Assembly (NCBI GenBank): GCA_002706885.1
Contig: PAKY01000010.1
Span: forward strand, 1 to 48,954
Reading direction: 5' to 3'
DNA from: Phycisphaerae bacterium
GTDB taxonomy: Bacteria; Planctomycetota; Phycisphaerae; Phycisphaerales; UBA1924
DNA: 48,954 nucleotides
Part shown: positions 26,261 through 35,697 of the stretch, piece after piece
Layout of the letters: each line of letters begins with the position of its first letter
Numbering within the stretch: the first letter of the stretch is position 1
Program-made: the position numbers and the translations under genes
The notes under the pieces: generated by a model
The model's database searches: none
The model's input: the letters and a program-made list of their open reading frames with translations, nothing else
What the model was told of the DNA's origin: nothing

Positions 26261-26426
26261 TTCTCAGAGCCCGCTGGCGCCGTGAGCATCCTCATCCCGC
26301 CGAATACGCAAGAAAGTCCAAGGCCCGCCGGCGATAGATCGCTCGAGACCGTTCGGCGTGCTGTGTCGTCCCACACTCGGGGAAGATCAAGCCGACCATC
26401 GCTGGCATACACCGCCAACGGCTCCT
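26261..26426. other. Intergenic region between convergent genes
   Basis: This 166-bp space separates the Gfo/Idh stop from the DUF1080 stop. I see no small gene, no RNA structure I can name and no T-tailed hairpin. Confidence 0.5.
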
Positions 26427-27680
26427 TCACTCACCGACCGAAGGCGTCCGCCACCGGACGTCCCGGAACTCCACCCGGTTCCCCGGATGGTGGGTCTGGA
26501 ACGCGACATGCCCACGATCGAAGTCCGTCAGCTTCGCGTCGACCATCGGCTCGCCGTTGATCCACGTGCGCACATGGTCGCCCACCGCGAGGATCCGGTA
26601 GTCGAACCATGCCCCGTCCCGACTGATCGGCTTGCCCGGCAGCGCCGCCGCCTGGTCGTAGACGCACCCCGTGTAGTTCGTCTCGCGCTTGTCATGGTGG
26701 TCGATCTGCGCCTCGTAGCCGAGCGGCCACGTGTCCGGATCCTCGGGCCGCGGCACAGTCCGGAAGTAGATCCCGCTGTTCCCCGTCCGAGGCGCATCGG
26801 TTTCATCAGGCAGCGCCACGCGGACCAGCGCACGAATCTCGATGTCCTCGTGCGTCACGTCGCTGAAGAGATGCCCCGGCCCGTTCGCAGCGACAAACGT
26901 GCCGTCCTCGAACCCGAAGTCTCCGCCACCCCGATGCGTCCAACCGCGCGTCGACTTCCCATCGAACGCGTCCACGAAATCACCCGGATCCGGATCCGGC
27001 GAAAGGTCCTTCACCCGGATGTTCCGCAGCCGCAATCCCCCCTCGCCATGGTCCTGAAACGCGATGTATCCGGTCGTCGCGCGCGCATCGAGCGGCATCG
27101 GCTGGTCATCGCGCCGGAAGATGCCGCGATCGTCAAGATCCTGCGCGATCTGCACGTGCTCGCCGTTGAGCCACACATCGAGCACATCATCGACCAGTCG
27201 AATCCGGTAGTGGTTCCACTCGCCCGCCGGCTTCACCGCCTGCACACGCGGCGGGATCGCGTTGTACACCGCGCCGCAACTCGACCGCGTCGGGTCCTTC
27301 CCGTGGTCGTCCTGCATCTGCACCTCGAACCCAGTAAACGCAGGGTCACCAACCCCCGTGCAACGCAGCCCGACCCCGCTGTTCCCACCCTCGGGGATGA
27401 CGAAGTCAGCCTCAAGCTCGAAGTCGCGGTACATCCGATCCGTTCGGATCCACCCACCCTGACCGGCGTCCGACACGCGGATCTCGCCCTCAACGACCTT
27501 CCACGCGTCGAGCGAACCCCCATACATCGCGCTCCACCCGTGCAGCGTCTTGCCGTCGAACAACGGCTCCCAGGTCGCCTCCGGCACGAGGTCGCCGAGG
27601 TCCGGATCAGCGACCGCGAGCGGCGAGGGAACGAGTGAGAACGACAGACAGACCGTGGTCAGCGCAAGAAGTGTCTTCAT
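26427..27680 (-). CDS. Secreted tandem DUF1080 (3-keto-disaccharide hydrolase-type) protein
   Basis: 417 residues with a Sec signal (MKTLLALTTVCLSFSLVPSP...). Two concanavalin-like DUF1080 domains lie in tandem: domain 1 at about 30-225 (WEPLFDGKTLHGWSA, GNSGVGLR, GEWNHYRI) and domain 2 at about 228-410 (FVDAFDGKSTRGWTH, GNSGIYFR, GAWFDYRI). DUF1080 proteins include 3-keto-glycoside hydrolases, which would suit the Gfo/Idh enzymes nearby. TAGACT lies 7 nt before the ATG and there is no SD, so the mRNA may be nearly leaderless. Confidence 0.88.
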   Translation of the reverse strand: MKTLLALTTVCLSFSLVPSPLAVADPDLGDLVPEATWEPLFDGKTLHGWSAMYGGSLDAWKVVEGEIRVSDAGQGGWIRTDRMYRDFELEADFVIPEGGNSGVGLRCTGVGDPAFTGFEVQMQDDHGKDPTRSSCGAVYNAIPPRVQAVKPAGEWNHYRIRLVDDVLDVWLNGEHVQIAQDLDDRGIFRRDDQPMPLDARATTGYIAFQDHGEGGLRLRNIRVKDLSPDPDPGDFVDAFDGKSTRGWTHRGGGDFGFEDGTFVAANGPGHLFSDVTHEDIEIRALVRVALPDETDAPRTGNSGIYFRTVPRPEDPDTWPLGYEAQIDHHDKRETNYTGCVYDQAAALPGKPISRDGAWFDYRILAVGDHVRTWINGEPMVDAKLTDFDRGHVAFQTHHPGNRVEFRDVRWRTPSVGE

Positions 27681-27687
27681 GGCGGTC

Positions 27688-27693
27688 AGTCTA
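27688..27693 (-). promoter_or_regulatory. Candidate -10 element of the DUF1080 gene
   Basis: TAGACT on the minus strand, 7 nt before ATG 27680, puts +1 one base before the start codon. The same hexamer and spacing stand before thiS. No clear -35. Confidence 0.35.
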
Positions 27694-27742
27694 AAGCAAC
27701 CGGGTCGCCGTCGCCCTGAGAGGCCTCGGACGAACTTCGCCG

Positions 27743-29473
27743 CTAGACCCGGGCCGCCGCCGCGCTCCGCTCCGAGAACCGGTCGATCGACCCCGCGGGG
27801 CACGCCGACGCCGCCGTCTCGAGCTCCAGTCGCTCCTCAACGCCCAATCGATCGAGCAACCCAAGCTCCGCGTAGGTCTCCAGAAGGGAAGCCGACTGGA
27901 GCCCCTGATACACAGCGTTGGCGTCCACGATCGGCTTGCCGAGGATCTCCTCCAGCATCGCCTGCGTGTAGACCGGCTTCGCAGCCGCCGTCGACGCGGT
28001 GCCATACTGATTCAGATTCGAGGCGAAGATCCCAGCCGCGCTGATCGGCAAGAAGTCCTCGTATCGAAGCCCCTCGCAGCGAACATACCCACCCTCGAGC
28101 AGGGTCGGAAGGTCGGTCGACCGCAGCGTGCCCCGAGCCGCAATGCCCGCCTCGGTCGCCGCGAAGCGAGCGAAGACGAGACCGCGATCAACCAACTCTC
28201 GCAACGTCTTCGGAAACGCCGCAAAGTGCGCGCTGCACGCGGCCTCATACGCCGCGTGATCCTTGCTCGCGAGGTCGGCCTCCACGGCCCGAGCGGCCTC
28301 CGCTTCCGCGAGGCACGCGTCGTAGAGCTCGCGCCCGTTTGGCGTGGTCGCGTAGAAACGCTGCTCGATCTCCCCAAACCGCGCCGTGTGCGACGCCTCG
28401 ATCTCGGTTCCGTCTTCTTCCGAGAACGTCACCGCCTCGGTGAGGGCGCGGAACGCGTCCTGACGCAACAGAATCGGCGTGTCCGACGCGGGCCCTTCGG
28501 TAGCGTCCTTGAAACCGGAGTGGGGAAGCTTCGTCAGATCGAACCGCTCCTCGCCCAACGAGTCCACGAGGCGTTCGACCAAATCGGAAACGCGCTCATC
28601 CGTCGCGTGGCCTCGCCCGAAACCGTCGATGTCGTCCTGGGAGAGGTGCTTGAAGCTCAGTCGGACGAAGTCGGCGCCACCATCGATTCTGATGGCCTCC
28701 AGCGCCCGTGTGGCTCGCTCGCGAAACTCGGCGACGTCGATCTCGCCAAGGCATCGCTTCATCGCCGCGGTGTAGAGATCCATGCAGAACGTGTTCGGCG
28801 TGAGGTGGTTCAGGTGATGGGCCTCGAAGCAGGCAATGTCCGCCGCGATCTTGAACCCCGCCTCGCACAGATCCGTGTAGAGGGCATGATCCCGCGCCCG
28901 TCCGGTCCACTTAAAGATACGCCCCGTCGCCTCGCCGATCAGCGCGTCCGCGTCATCCGTGGACAGCCCGCCCTGTAATTCGCTCCTCTCGATCAACTCC
29001 TTCGCACGGTTGGAGAACACCGTCCGCTTCGCGAGCAGCGTCTCGACCCGCTCGCGAGTCTCGTCATCGAAGTAGCTGGTCTGAAGCAGCGAACTGAACA
29101 CCCGATGCTCCGGGTGCACAACCGATCGGAACGCCGTCGCGATCACCGGCTGGCTCTTCGACCCGACGCTCGTCATGTCGTAGAAGTTGTGCGGCTCCAT
29201 GGCGAAGCACGCGAAGAACCTCCCGATCCAGCGGTACTCGTCCGCCCGCCCAATCCGGATCGCTCCGTGCCGCTCACCGCTCGTCTTCTCGAGCTGCTCA
29301 TCGCTCACCGACAGCCCGACATGCATCTGGGCGAGCAAGTCGCACACGACGCGATTGCACACGGTGTTCACAGCCAGCGACTTGTCGTACATGGGCGCCT
29401 CGAGGGCATACATCCGCGACAACTCGGCAAACAGGCGATTCTGCATCTCGATCTTGTCGGCAAACACGATCAT
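27743..29473 (-). CDS. DUF1338 / 2-oxoadipate dioxygenase-decarboxylase (HglS/YdcJ-like) family protein
   Basis: A 576-residue protein of the VOC superfamily. The three metal ligands of HglS can be placed: H69 in RHGAIRIG (with R73, the substrate Arg), a His in AHHLNHLTPNTF (about 218) and a Glu in FGEIEQRFYATTPNGREL (about 370). HglS turns 2-oxoadipate into 2-hydroxyglutarate in D-lysine catabolism; the exact substrate here is unproven. At 576 residues it is about 100 longer than YdcJ/HglS, mainly in the middle. ATG 29473 has GGAGAG upstream and its own TATAAT promoter, so it is not simply the tail of the symporter transcript. Confidence 0.84.
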   Translation of the reverse strand: MIVFADKIEMQNRLFAELSRMYALEAPMYDKSLAVNTVCNRVVCDLLAQMHVGLSVSDEQLEKTSGERHGAIRIGRADEYRWIGRFFACFAMEPHNFYDMTSVGSKSQPVIATAFRSVVHPEHRVFSSLLQTSYFDDETRERVETLLAKRTVFSNRAKELIERSELQGGLSTDDADALIGEATGRIFKWTGRARDHALYTDLCEAGFKIAADIACFEAHHLNHLTPNTFCMDLYTAAMKRCLGEIDVAEFRERATRALEAIRIDGGADFVRLSFKHLSQDDIDGFGRGHATDERVSDLVERLVDSLGEERFDLTKLPHSGFKDATEGPASDTPILLRQDAFRALTEAVTFSEEDGTEIEASHTARFGEIEQRFYATTPNGRELYDACLAEAEAARAVEADLASKDHAAYEAACSAHFAAFPKTLRELVDRGLVFARFAATEAGIAARGTLRSTDLPTLLEGGYVRCEGLRYEDFLPISAAGIFASNLNQYGTASTAAAKPVYTQAMLEEILGKPIVDANAVYQGLQSASLLETYAELGLLDRLGVEERLELETAASACPAGSIDRFSERSAAAARV

Positions 29474-29529
29474 TTCTTAGCTCTCCGACCCACCGATCGA
29501 CGGAATCGCGATACCGGATGGGCAGGTCG

Positions 29530-29535
29530 ATTATA
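29530..29535 (-). promoter_or_regulatory. -10 element of the DUF1338 gene
   Basis: TATAAT on the minus strand, giving a 5' leader of about 50 nt with an SD. It lies just downstream of the symporter terminator. The -35 is not clear. Confidence 0.4.
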
Positions 29536-29544
29536 GACATAGGG

Positions 29545-29574
29545 GTAAATAAAGACCCCGCCAAATCGGCGGGG
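29545..29574 (-). terminator. Rho-independent terminator of the symporter gene
   Basis: On the minus strand CCCCGCC and GGCGGGG (29568-29574 with 29556-29562) form a 7-bp stem around GATTT, followed by TCTTTATTT. This is the best terminator in the window. Confidence 0.8.
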
Positions 29575-29604
29575 GCGATCGATTCGAACGGTGCTTCCGA
29601 CGAC

Positions 29605-31728
29605 TCAGGCGAACACGACGTAGAGCGCCACGGTCAAGATGACCACCACGATGCCGAGCGCCTTCGCGATGCCGGAGCTCTTGAGTTCCATGCCTTCGGC
29701 CTGGGGCAACGCGATCGCCTGCGGGAGCGGCTTGATCACGGTGATCAGTCCCAGCACCACCGTGATGGTCACCACGACGAGCGCCGCGCGGTTCAGGAAG
29801 TTCACGAACAGGAAGTCACCGAGCGTCGTTCCGGCGACCATGGGCGTCACCACGAACTCGTAGACGGCCGCAAGGATCGGGCTGAGAACGAGCCCGATCA
29901 CGCCCGCCATCCGCGGCGCGCGGGGCACGAACAGGCCGAAGAGGAAGATCGTCAGGATGCCCGGGCTCAGATAGGTCTGGAGCTTCTGGATCGCGTTAAA
30001 CGCCCCGCCGAACTCCGGATCGGCGAAGATCGGCGCGATCAGGCAGCCCGCGATCACCGCGATCGGCACGCAGATCCGACCCACGAGCACCTGCTGGTGG
30101 TCCGTCGCGTCCGGCTTGAGGAACCGCTTGAAGATGTCCATCGTGAAGATGGTCGACGCGGCGTTGAGCATCGAAGCAAGCGAACTCACCACGGCGCCCA
30201 TGACCGCGGCGATCACGAACCCCTTAAACCCGGGGCCTGCGAGGAGCGACACGAGGATCGGGAACGCGTCGTCGTAGTCGTAGCCGACGAGCGGCGCCGC
30301 CGCGGGAAGGCTCTTGTTCCCGTCAACGATCGCCTGGTTCGCGTTCGAGAGCGTCTCGCTCGGCGTCCACGGCTTCGCGTCCTCAGGGTCGATCGCCCCG
30401 TTCTTCGCGTCGCTCTGGCTCCGGGCATCCGCCTCGGCGACGCCGCCGGTCGCGAGGTTGTATGCAAAGACGGCTTCCGCCAACGCCGGCTGGCGATCAG
30501 CAAAATCGCCGTCGAACGGGAAGAGTTTGCCCTCCGACGAGGGCGCCTCAGCAAGCATCGCGTCAGTGATCGCAAGACGCTCCTCGAGCGGCATCTCGGC
30601 CGTCGTTCGCCCGCTCCCGTTCGCGATCGCGAGCCGGACCGACTCCGGTAGTTCGATGCCCGTTGTCTTGGAGAGCTCCAGCAGGACCGGACGGTTCGTC
30701 TTCGCGTCGCCGTCGATCCGATCGGCCATCTCGCCCGAGTAGAGCGTGAACGCGATGATGCCGGGCACACACACGACGAACGGGATGATCAGCTTCATGC
30801 CCGCCGCGAAGACAATGCCCTTCTGTCCCTCGGCGAGCGACTTCGAACCCAGCGCCCGCTGCATGATGTACTGGTTCAGACCCCAGTAGTAGAAGTTCGG
30901 AATCCAAAGGCCGACGACCAGAGCGGTCCACGGAATGACCGAGCTCGTCCACGGCAGGAACATGTGCATCTTCTCGTCTTTGAGCACACCGAGCCGTTCC
31001 GCCACGCTCGATGACTCGGCGACGCCGAGCTGGTTCGCGACCTGCGTCGCGTCGTTCATGCCCTTCGCGGGATCGGGCTCACCGAGGGCGCCGAGCGCGA
31101 GCCACGTGATCACGGCCCCGCCGACGATCAGCGCCGCGCCCTGGATGATGTCCGCCCACGCGCACGCCTTCAGGCCGCCCGCAGCGACGTAGACCGCCGC
31201 CGTGATGCCGATGACCCAGCAGAGCACCGCGATGTCGTCGAGCGGATAGATGAACCCGACGTCCGTGCTCGCGATGTTGATGTACGGGTCGAGGAACTTC
31301 GCGCCCAGATACGTCACCAGCGAGATGTTCACGCTGATGAGCATGATCACCATCAGCACCGACATCACCGTTCGGGCGATCGGGCTGAAACGGAACTCGA
31401 GGTACTGCGGGATCGTGTAGATGCCGCTCTTCAGGAACATCGGTAGGAAGAAGAACCCCACGCACACCAGCGTGATCGCCGCCATCCACTCGTAACTCGC
31501 GATCGCGAGCCCGATGTCCCCGTTCGCCGCCGCGCCCGACATGCCCACCATCTGCTCGGCGGAGATGTTCGCCGCGATGAGGCTGAACCCGATCAGCGGC
31601 CAGGTCAGCCCACGACCCGCGAGGAAGTAGTCCTCGCTCGTGTCCTTCTCCCCGCGGCTCTTGATCAGCCCGATCGCGACGACCGAGGTCGCGAAAATGA
31701 TGAACACGATGATGTCGATGACGGTCAC
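29605..31728 (-). CDS. Sodium:solute symporter (SSS/SLC5 family) with a large soluble insertion
   Basis: 707 residues. The LeuT-fold SSS pattern is clear: FLAGRGLTWPLIGFSLIAAN after helix 1, YTIPQYLEFRFSP, YVAAGGLKACAWADIIQG and NQYIMQRALGSKSLAEGQKG (the R-x-L-x-S-K-x-x-x-E motif). Residues about 331-485, between two helices, are a hydrophilic insertion of about 150 residues not found in typical 530-600-residue members. The solute, probably a sugar, is not known. I chose the GTG at 31728 with GGAG 8 nt upstream rather than the longer frame to 31770. Confidence 0.9.
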   Translation of the reverse strand: MTVIDIIVFIIFATSVVAIGLIKSRGEKDTSEDYFLAGRGLTWPLIGFSLIAANISAEQMVGMSGAAANGDIGLAIASYEWMAAITLVCVGFFFLPMFLKSGIYTIPQYLEFRFSPIARTVMSVLMVIMLISVNISLVTYLGAKFLDPYINIASTDVGFIYPLDDIAVLCWVIGITAAVYVAAGGLKACAWADIIQGAALIVGGAVITWLALGALGEPDPAKGMNDATQVANQLGVAESSSVAERLGVLKDEKMHMFLPWTSSVIPWTALVVGLWIPNFYYWGLNQYIMQRALGSKSLAEGQKGIVFAAGMKLIIPFVVCVPGIIAFTLYSGEMADRIDGDAKTNRPVLLELSKTTGIELPESVRLAIANGSGRTTAEMPLEERLAITDAMLAEAPSSEGKLFPFDGDFADRQPALAEAVFAYNLATGGVAEADARSQSDAKNGAIDPEDAKPWTPSETLSNANQAIVDGNKSLPAAAPLVGYDYDDAFPILVSLLAGPGFKGFVIAAVMGAVVSSLASMLNAASTIFTMDIFKRFLKPDATDHQQVLVGRICVPIAVIAGCLIAPIFADPEFGGAFNAIQKLQTYLSPGILTIFLFGLFVPRAPRMAGVIGLVLSPILAAVYEFVVTPMVAGTTLGDFLFVNFLNRAALVVVTITVVLGLITVIKPLPQAIALPQAEGMELKSSGIAKALGIVVVILTVALYVVFA

Positions 31729-31870
31729 TCGAGTATCTCCTGCGGCGCGCGGCATCCCGGACCAGCGCATGGCGAATGGCCCGCCATGATACCGGTTTCG
31801 GGCACCTTAGCGACCGAGGCGTCGAATCACAAAGATGGCGTCAAGTCCCGACCAGGCCGCTCGAGGGGGA

Positions 31871-34800
31871 TCAAGCCGCCCGCCGACCGTGCCCCGATCG
31901 CAGGTCCAGGGCGTTCATGCACGCCGTGACGAGTCGATCCCGGTCGATCGGCTTGCTCGCGTACCCGTCGCACCCCGCCTTGAGACACTGCTCCGCCGCC
32001 CCCGCCATCGCGTGAGCGGTGAGGGCGATGATCGGCGTCCCGCAACCCTTCGCGCGAAGCAGCCCGACCGCCTCATACCCGTCCATCCCGGGCATCTGGA
32101 CGTCCGTCACGATCAGGTCGTACGGCAGAGGGTCGCGAAGCTCCCCGTCCACAGACGTCCCGATGACGCACGCCTCCACCAGTTCGATCCCGTTCTCGAC
32201 CACGTCAACCGTGGCCCCCGCCCGCCGGAGATGGAACGCGATCAGACGACGATTGTCAGCCCCGTCATCCGCAAAGAGGACCCGAACGCCGTTCAACGCG
32301 TCCGTCGGGACAATCGCAGCGGGCGCCGTCGGCGGCGACACCCGCATCGCGACCTCCGCCGCTTCGTCTGAGTCGATGAACGCCGCCCCGGCTGTCGGCG
32401 CGGCCGCGATCGCGAACGAGAACGTCGTCCCGACCCCCGGCTCGCTCGTGAACGAAATGTTGCCGCCGAGCATCGTCACGAGGTACTTGGAGATCAACAG
32501 CCCCAGCCCGCTCCCGCCGAACCGGCGCGTCGTCGTCGTGTCCGCCTGCTGGAAGGCGCTGAACAGCTTCGAAGCCGCCTCCCTCGGGATGCCGATCCCC
32601 GTGTCGACCACATCGATCGCCAGGCGGTTCTCCCCCTTGAGATAGCACACGCGGATCGTCACCCCGCCTGTCTCTGTGAACTTGATCGCGTTCCCGACCA
32701 GGTTCGTCAGGACCTGACGCAGACGAAGCGGATCCGTCACCACCGACCGTGGAATCGTCCCATCGAACTCGACACGCAGCCACAACCCCCGCGCGCTCGC
32801 CTGGACCCGCATCAGCGACACAACCTCGTGCACCACGCCGGGCAGGTCCGTTGGAATCCGCTCGATCGTCATCCGGTTCGCCTCGATCTTCGACAGATCG
32901 AGGATGTCGTTGATCACGCCGAGCAGATGCTCGCCGTTCCGCTGGATCGTCCGAGCATGCTCCCGCCGCTCCCCGGCGTCCTCCGTGTCGCGCAGAACCT
33001 CCGCGTAGCCGAGGATCGCTGTCATCGGCGTGCGGATCTCGTGGCTCATGTTCGCCAGGAACTCGCTCTTGGAACGATCCGCGACCTCGGCCTGCTCCTT
33101 CGCCTCACGGAGTCGTGCCTCGACGTCGTTCCGCTCGAGCTCCGCCGCAGCCCTCGCCCCGAAGACCCGGAGCGTCGCTTCCACGTCGAAATCAACCTCC
33201 AGCGGCTTGTCGTGGATCACGGCCAGCACGCCGATCGTCTCCCCCCGGCTTCCCGTCAGGCGGATGGCCGCGTACGACTCCGCGTCGAGTTCCTTCAGAA
33301 ACGAGTCGCTCGGATACGCGTTCGCAACGCCAGACTGGACGTAGTGGAACGACTTTCGCACCGCGTCTTCACAGGGCGTTCCGGTCATCGAGTACTCGAG
33401 ATCATGCGTCGGCCGCCCATTGTGCCATCCGCCGATCACCCGCCCGGACGGCTCCCCCTCGACCTCGCCGCACCGCGCAACAGCCGCAAACGACGCCCCG
33501 AAGACCTTCGCGACCGCGTAGCTCAGCTCGGTAAGTGTGTCGTGCTCCGCCGTGCCGAGACGAATCTCCATCGCCGCCCGCAGCGCCCAGTCCAACCGCT
33601 TGTGGGCGTCGATGTCGATGTGCACGCCGACGATCCGCTTCGCGATGCCGTCCGCCCGCCGTTCGACGACCTCGCCGACACACCGCACCCACGTCCACCC
33701 GCCACCCTTGGTCCAGAGGCGATACTCGCACTTGAGAAGATCGATATCGCCGCGGATCACCGCCGACATCGCCGACTCCGCGTCACGCACGTCCCCCGGA
33801 TGGCACGTCGAACGCCACCAATCCCGACTCGCGTCGAACTCGTGCGGCCTGTAGCCAAGCATCTCGAAGTACGTTGCGTTGCAGACGTTCTTCTCCGCGT
33901 CGACGTCATAGTCCCACAGCCCGATGTTCGACACCGTCAGAGCGAGCGACAGCCGCTCCTCAGCCAGCGCAACACGCTCCTGCGCCCTCGTGAGCTCGGT
34001 CACATCGGTCAGCACCGAAACGAGCCCCTCGACCCGCCCCGTCGGCCCGCGCAGCGGCGTCTTATCCACCCGCGCGAACCACTCCTCGCCGCTCGCGAGC
34101 CTGAACGAATCGATCACCCCGAGCATCGGCGTCCCGGTCCGAAGCACCTCGCGGTCCTCCTCCCGTCCGCGCTCATGATCATCGAGCGACGGGAAGGCCG
34201 ACGCGTTTCGCCCACGGATCTCCTCCGCCGCGTGCCCGAGCACCGCCGCCATCGAGCGGTTCAGGTTGACGATGTTGTTGTCCCGGTCCTTGCAGAGCAC
34301 CCGCGCCGGGATCGCATCGATGATCGACTGCAGCTTCGCCTGCGCAAGCGTCGCGTCCGTCACATCGTTCTGTACCGACAGGAAGCCGATGATGCGACCC
34401 TCGTCGTCGAACTGCGGCTGCACATCGACCGTCGTCCAGTACGCCCGTCCCTCCTTGGATCGATTCGCGAGCGTCCCGCGGAACGGAAGCCCACGCTCGA
34501 GCGCCACCCGCATCGCTTCCACCGCGTCGCCGTCCCCGTCCGGAGACCCGATCAGCTCCGCCGTCGTCCGACCGACGGCTTCGGCAAACCCGTAGCCCGA
34601 CGTCCGCTCAAACGCCTCATTCACCCACACGATCCGGTGGTTGTCGTCCGTCAAGACCACCGGGTTCGTCGTCCGCTGCACGACACTCGCGAGCCGCTCA
34701 AGGGCGATCGCTCGATCGATCAGCAACTGATAGCTCGACCGCGTCAACCGCACGATCGGCTCGAACACCACGATCCCGAGCGCCAGCAGCGTCATCGCCG

Positions 34801-35494
34801 CGACACCCGCCCACAGCACAACGAGCTGAATCTCCCGCCCCGCCCGAAACGCGTCCAATGCCTCGATCGCGTCCGACGCTGACGAGCACGCCTCGAACTG
34901 GAGCTTCGCCGCCCGATCCACCGCCGCGAGCATGGATTCCGGCTCCGCATCGATCAGCAACACCTCGACCAGGCGGACCATCCGTTCACACCCCAGGCCG
35001 ACCTCGTCGATCGCAGGTTCGACACCCGCCGCGGCCTCGACGCCCCAGACCTCGGCGATCCCATCCGTGTGCTCCGACATGCGGTGGCCGACGGCCTCGA
35101 TCCGCCGGATCAGTGTCCGGATCGACGCCGCCCGCTCGTGGCGTTCCACGGTGTCCGCATACGTGAACCTCGCGGCCTCGTGGTTCAATTGTGTCGTCAA
35201 CGTCCGTTGATCCGATGCCAGGTCGAGCAACGTGCCGATCGTGTGGGCCTGCAGGGCGGACGATCCGGTCACGATCGCGCCGATCGCAACCAGCGCTCCG
35301 AGCGCAACGAGGGACAGCAGCATCGCGAGTCGGATGCGGACGTGGGGCTTCGACCTTCCCTTCAGAAGGTCTTCAACCAACCCGGTCGTCTTCATTTCCA
35401 GCCCGGACCAGCGCCGCTCGTCCGCGTCGATCCCATCCCTTGGAGCGATCGCCGAATACCCAGGATTGTGACTCGACCGCTCGTTCATGCTCAT
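31871..35494 (-). CDS. Hybrid sensor histidine kinase with PilJ-like sensor, three PAS, GAF and receiver domains
   Basis: 1207 residues. Order: membrane helix at about 55-78; periplasmic helical sensor at 80-220 that opens like PilJ/NIT-type sensors (LASDQRTLTTQLNHEAARF); second helix at 223-245; PAS at about 270-380, 385-500 and 512-632; GAF at about 640-785; HisKA with H818 in SHEIRTPMTAILGY; HATPase with NLVGNAIKFTETGG and the G boxes; C-terminal receiver with DVQMPGMDG. No output domain, so signalling passes to another protein. ATG 35494 is chosen with the weak SD GAGAATGAG; ATG 35395 is an alternative. No response regulator is adjacent. Confidence 0.9.
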   Translation of the reverse strand: MSMNERSSHNPGYSAIAPRDGIDADERRWSGLEMKTTGLVEDLLKGRSKPHVRIRLAMLLSLVALGALVAIGAIVTGSSALQAHTIGTLLDLASDQRTLTTQLNHEAARFTYADTVERHERAASIRTLIRRIEAVGHRMSEHTDGIAEVWGVEAAAGVEPAIDEVGLGCERMVRLVEVLLIDAEPESMLAAVDRAAKLQFEACSSASDAIEALDAFRAGREIQLVVLWAGVAAMTLLALGIVVFEPIVRLTRSSYQLLIDRAIALERLASVVQRTTNPVVLTDDNHRIVWVNEAFERTSGYGFAEAVGRTTAELIGSPDGDGDAVEAMRVALERGLPFRGTLANRSKEGRAYWTTVDVQPQFDDEGRIIGFLSVQNDVTDATLAQAKLQSIIDAIPARVLCKDRDNNIVNLNRSMAAVLGHAAEEIRGRNASAFPSLDDHERGREEDREVLRTGTPMLGVIDSFRLASGEEWFARVDKTPLRGPTGRVEGLVSVLTDVTELTRAQERVALAEERLSLALTVSNIGLWDYDVDAEKNVCNATYFEMLGYRPHEFDASRDWWRSTCHPGDVRDAESAMSAVIRGDIDLLKCEYRLWTKGGGWTWVRCVGEVVERRADGIAKRIVGVHIDIDAHKRLDWALRAAMEIRLGTAEHDTLTELSYAVAKVFGASFAAVARCGEVEGEPSGRVIGGWHNGRPTHDLEYSMTGTPCEDAVRKSFHYVQSGVANAYPSDSFLKELDAESYAAIRLTGSRGETIGVLAVIHDKPLEVDFDVEATLRVFGARAAAELERNDVEARLREAKEQAEVADRSKSEFLANMSHEIRTPMTAILGYAEVLRDTEDAGERREHARTIQRNGEHLLGVINDILDLSKIEANRMTIERIPTDLPGVVHEVVSLMRVQASARGLWLRVEFDGTIPRSVVTDPLRLRQVLTNLVGNAIKFTETGGVTIRVCYLKGENRLAIDVVDTGIGIPREAASKLFSAFQQADTTTTRRFGGSGLGLLISKYLVTMLGGNISFTSEPGVGTTFSFAIAAAPTAGAAFIDSDEAAEVAMRVSPPTAPAAIVPTDALNGVRVLFADDGADNRRLIAFHLRRAGATVDVVENGIELVEACVIGTSVDGELRDPLPYDLIVTDVQMPGMDGYEAVGLLRAKGCGTPIIALTAHAMAGAAEQCLKAGCDGYASKPIDRDRLVTACMNALDLRSGHGRRAA

Positions 35495-35697
35495 TCTCGG
35501 AAAATGTCAGCCGCCGACCGCCCGCTCCACGGTCCGGAATCCGTCCATCGCCCGAAGGGACCCGACGCCTGAGGCTACCTCTAGAGGGCCCCGTGAATAG
35601 AGCTCTGAGCGACCCTTCAGATCGCCAAGTCCCCGAATTCCGCGCCATCCATCCCGCTTCACACCGCAACCCGCCAGGATCTAGCTTTCGCTAACAT

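Noticed and set aside
26358-27638. Plus-strand open frame opposite the DUF1080 gene
   Set aside because: Arg/Pro/His-rich mirror of the tandem DUF1080 domains.
32828-34882. A long plus-strand open frame (684 codons) opposite the histidine kinase
   Set aside because: It is Arg/His/Pro-rich low-complexity peptide antisense to well-supported kinase domains; GC-rich DNA commonly gives such mirror frames.
35578-35587. Ten-base palindrome CCTCTAGAGG in the kinase-LptD gap
   Set aside because: Too short and single to support an operator.
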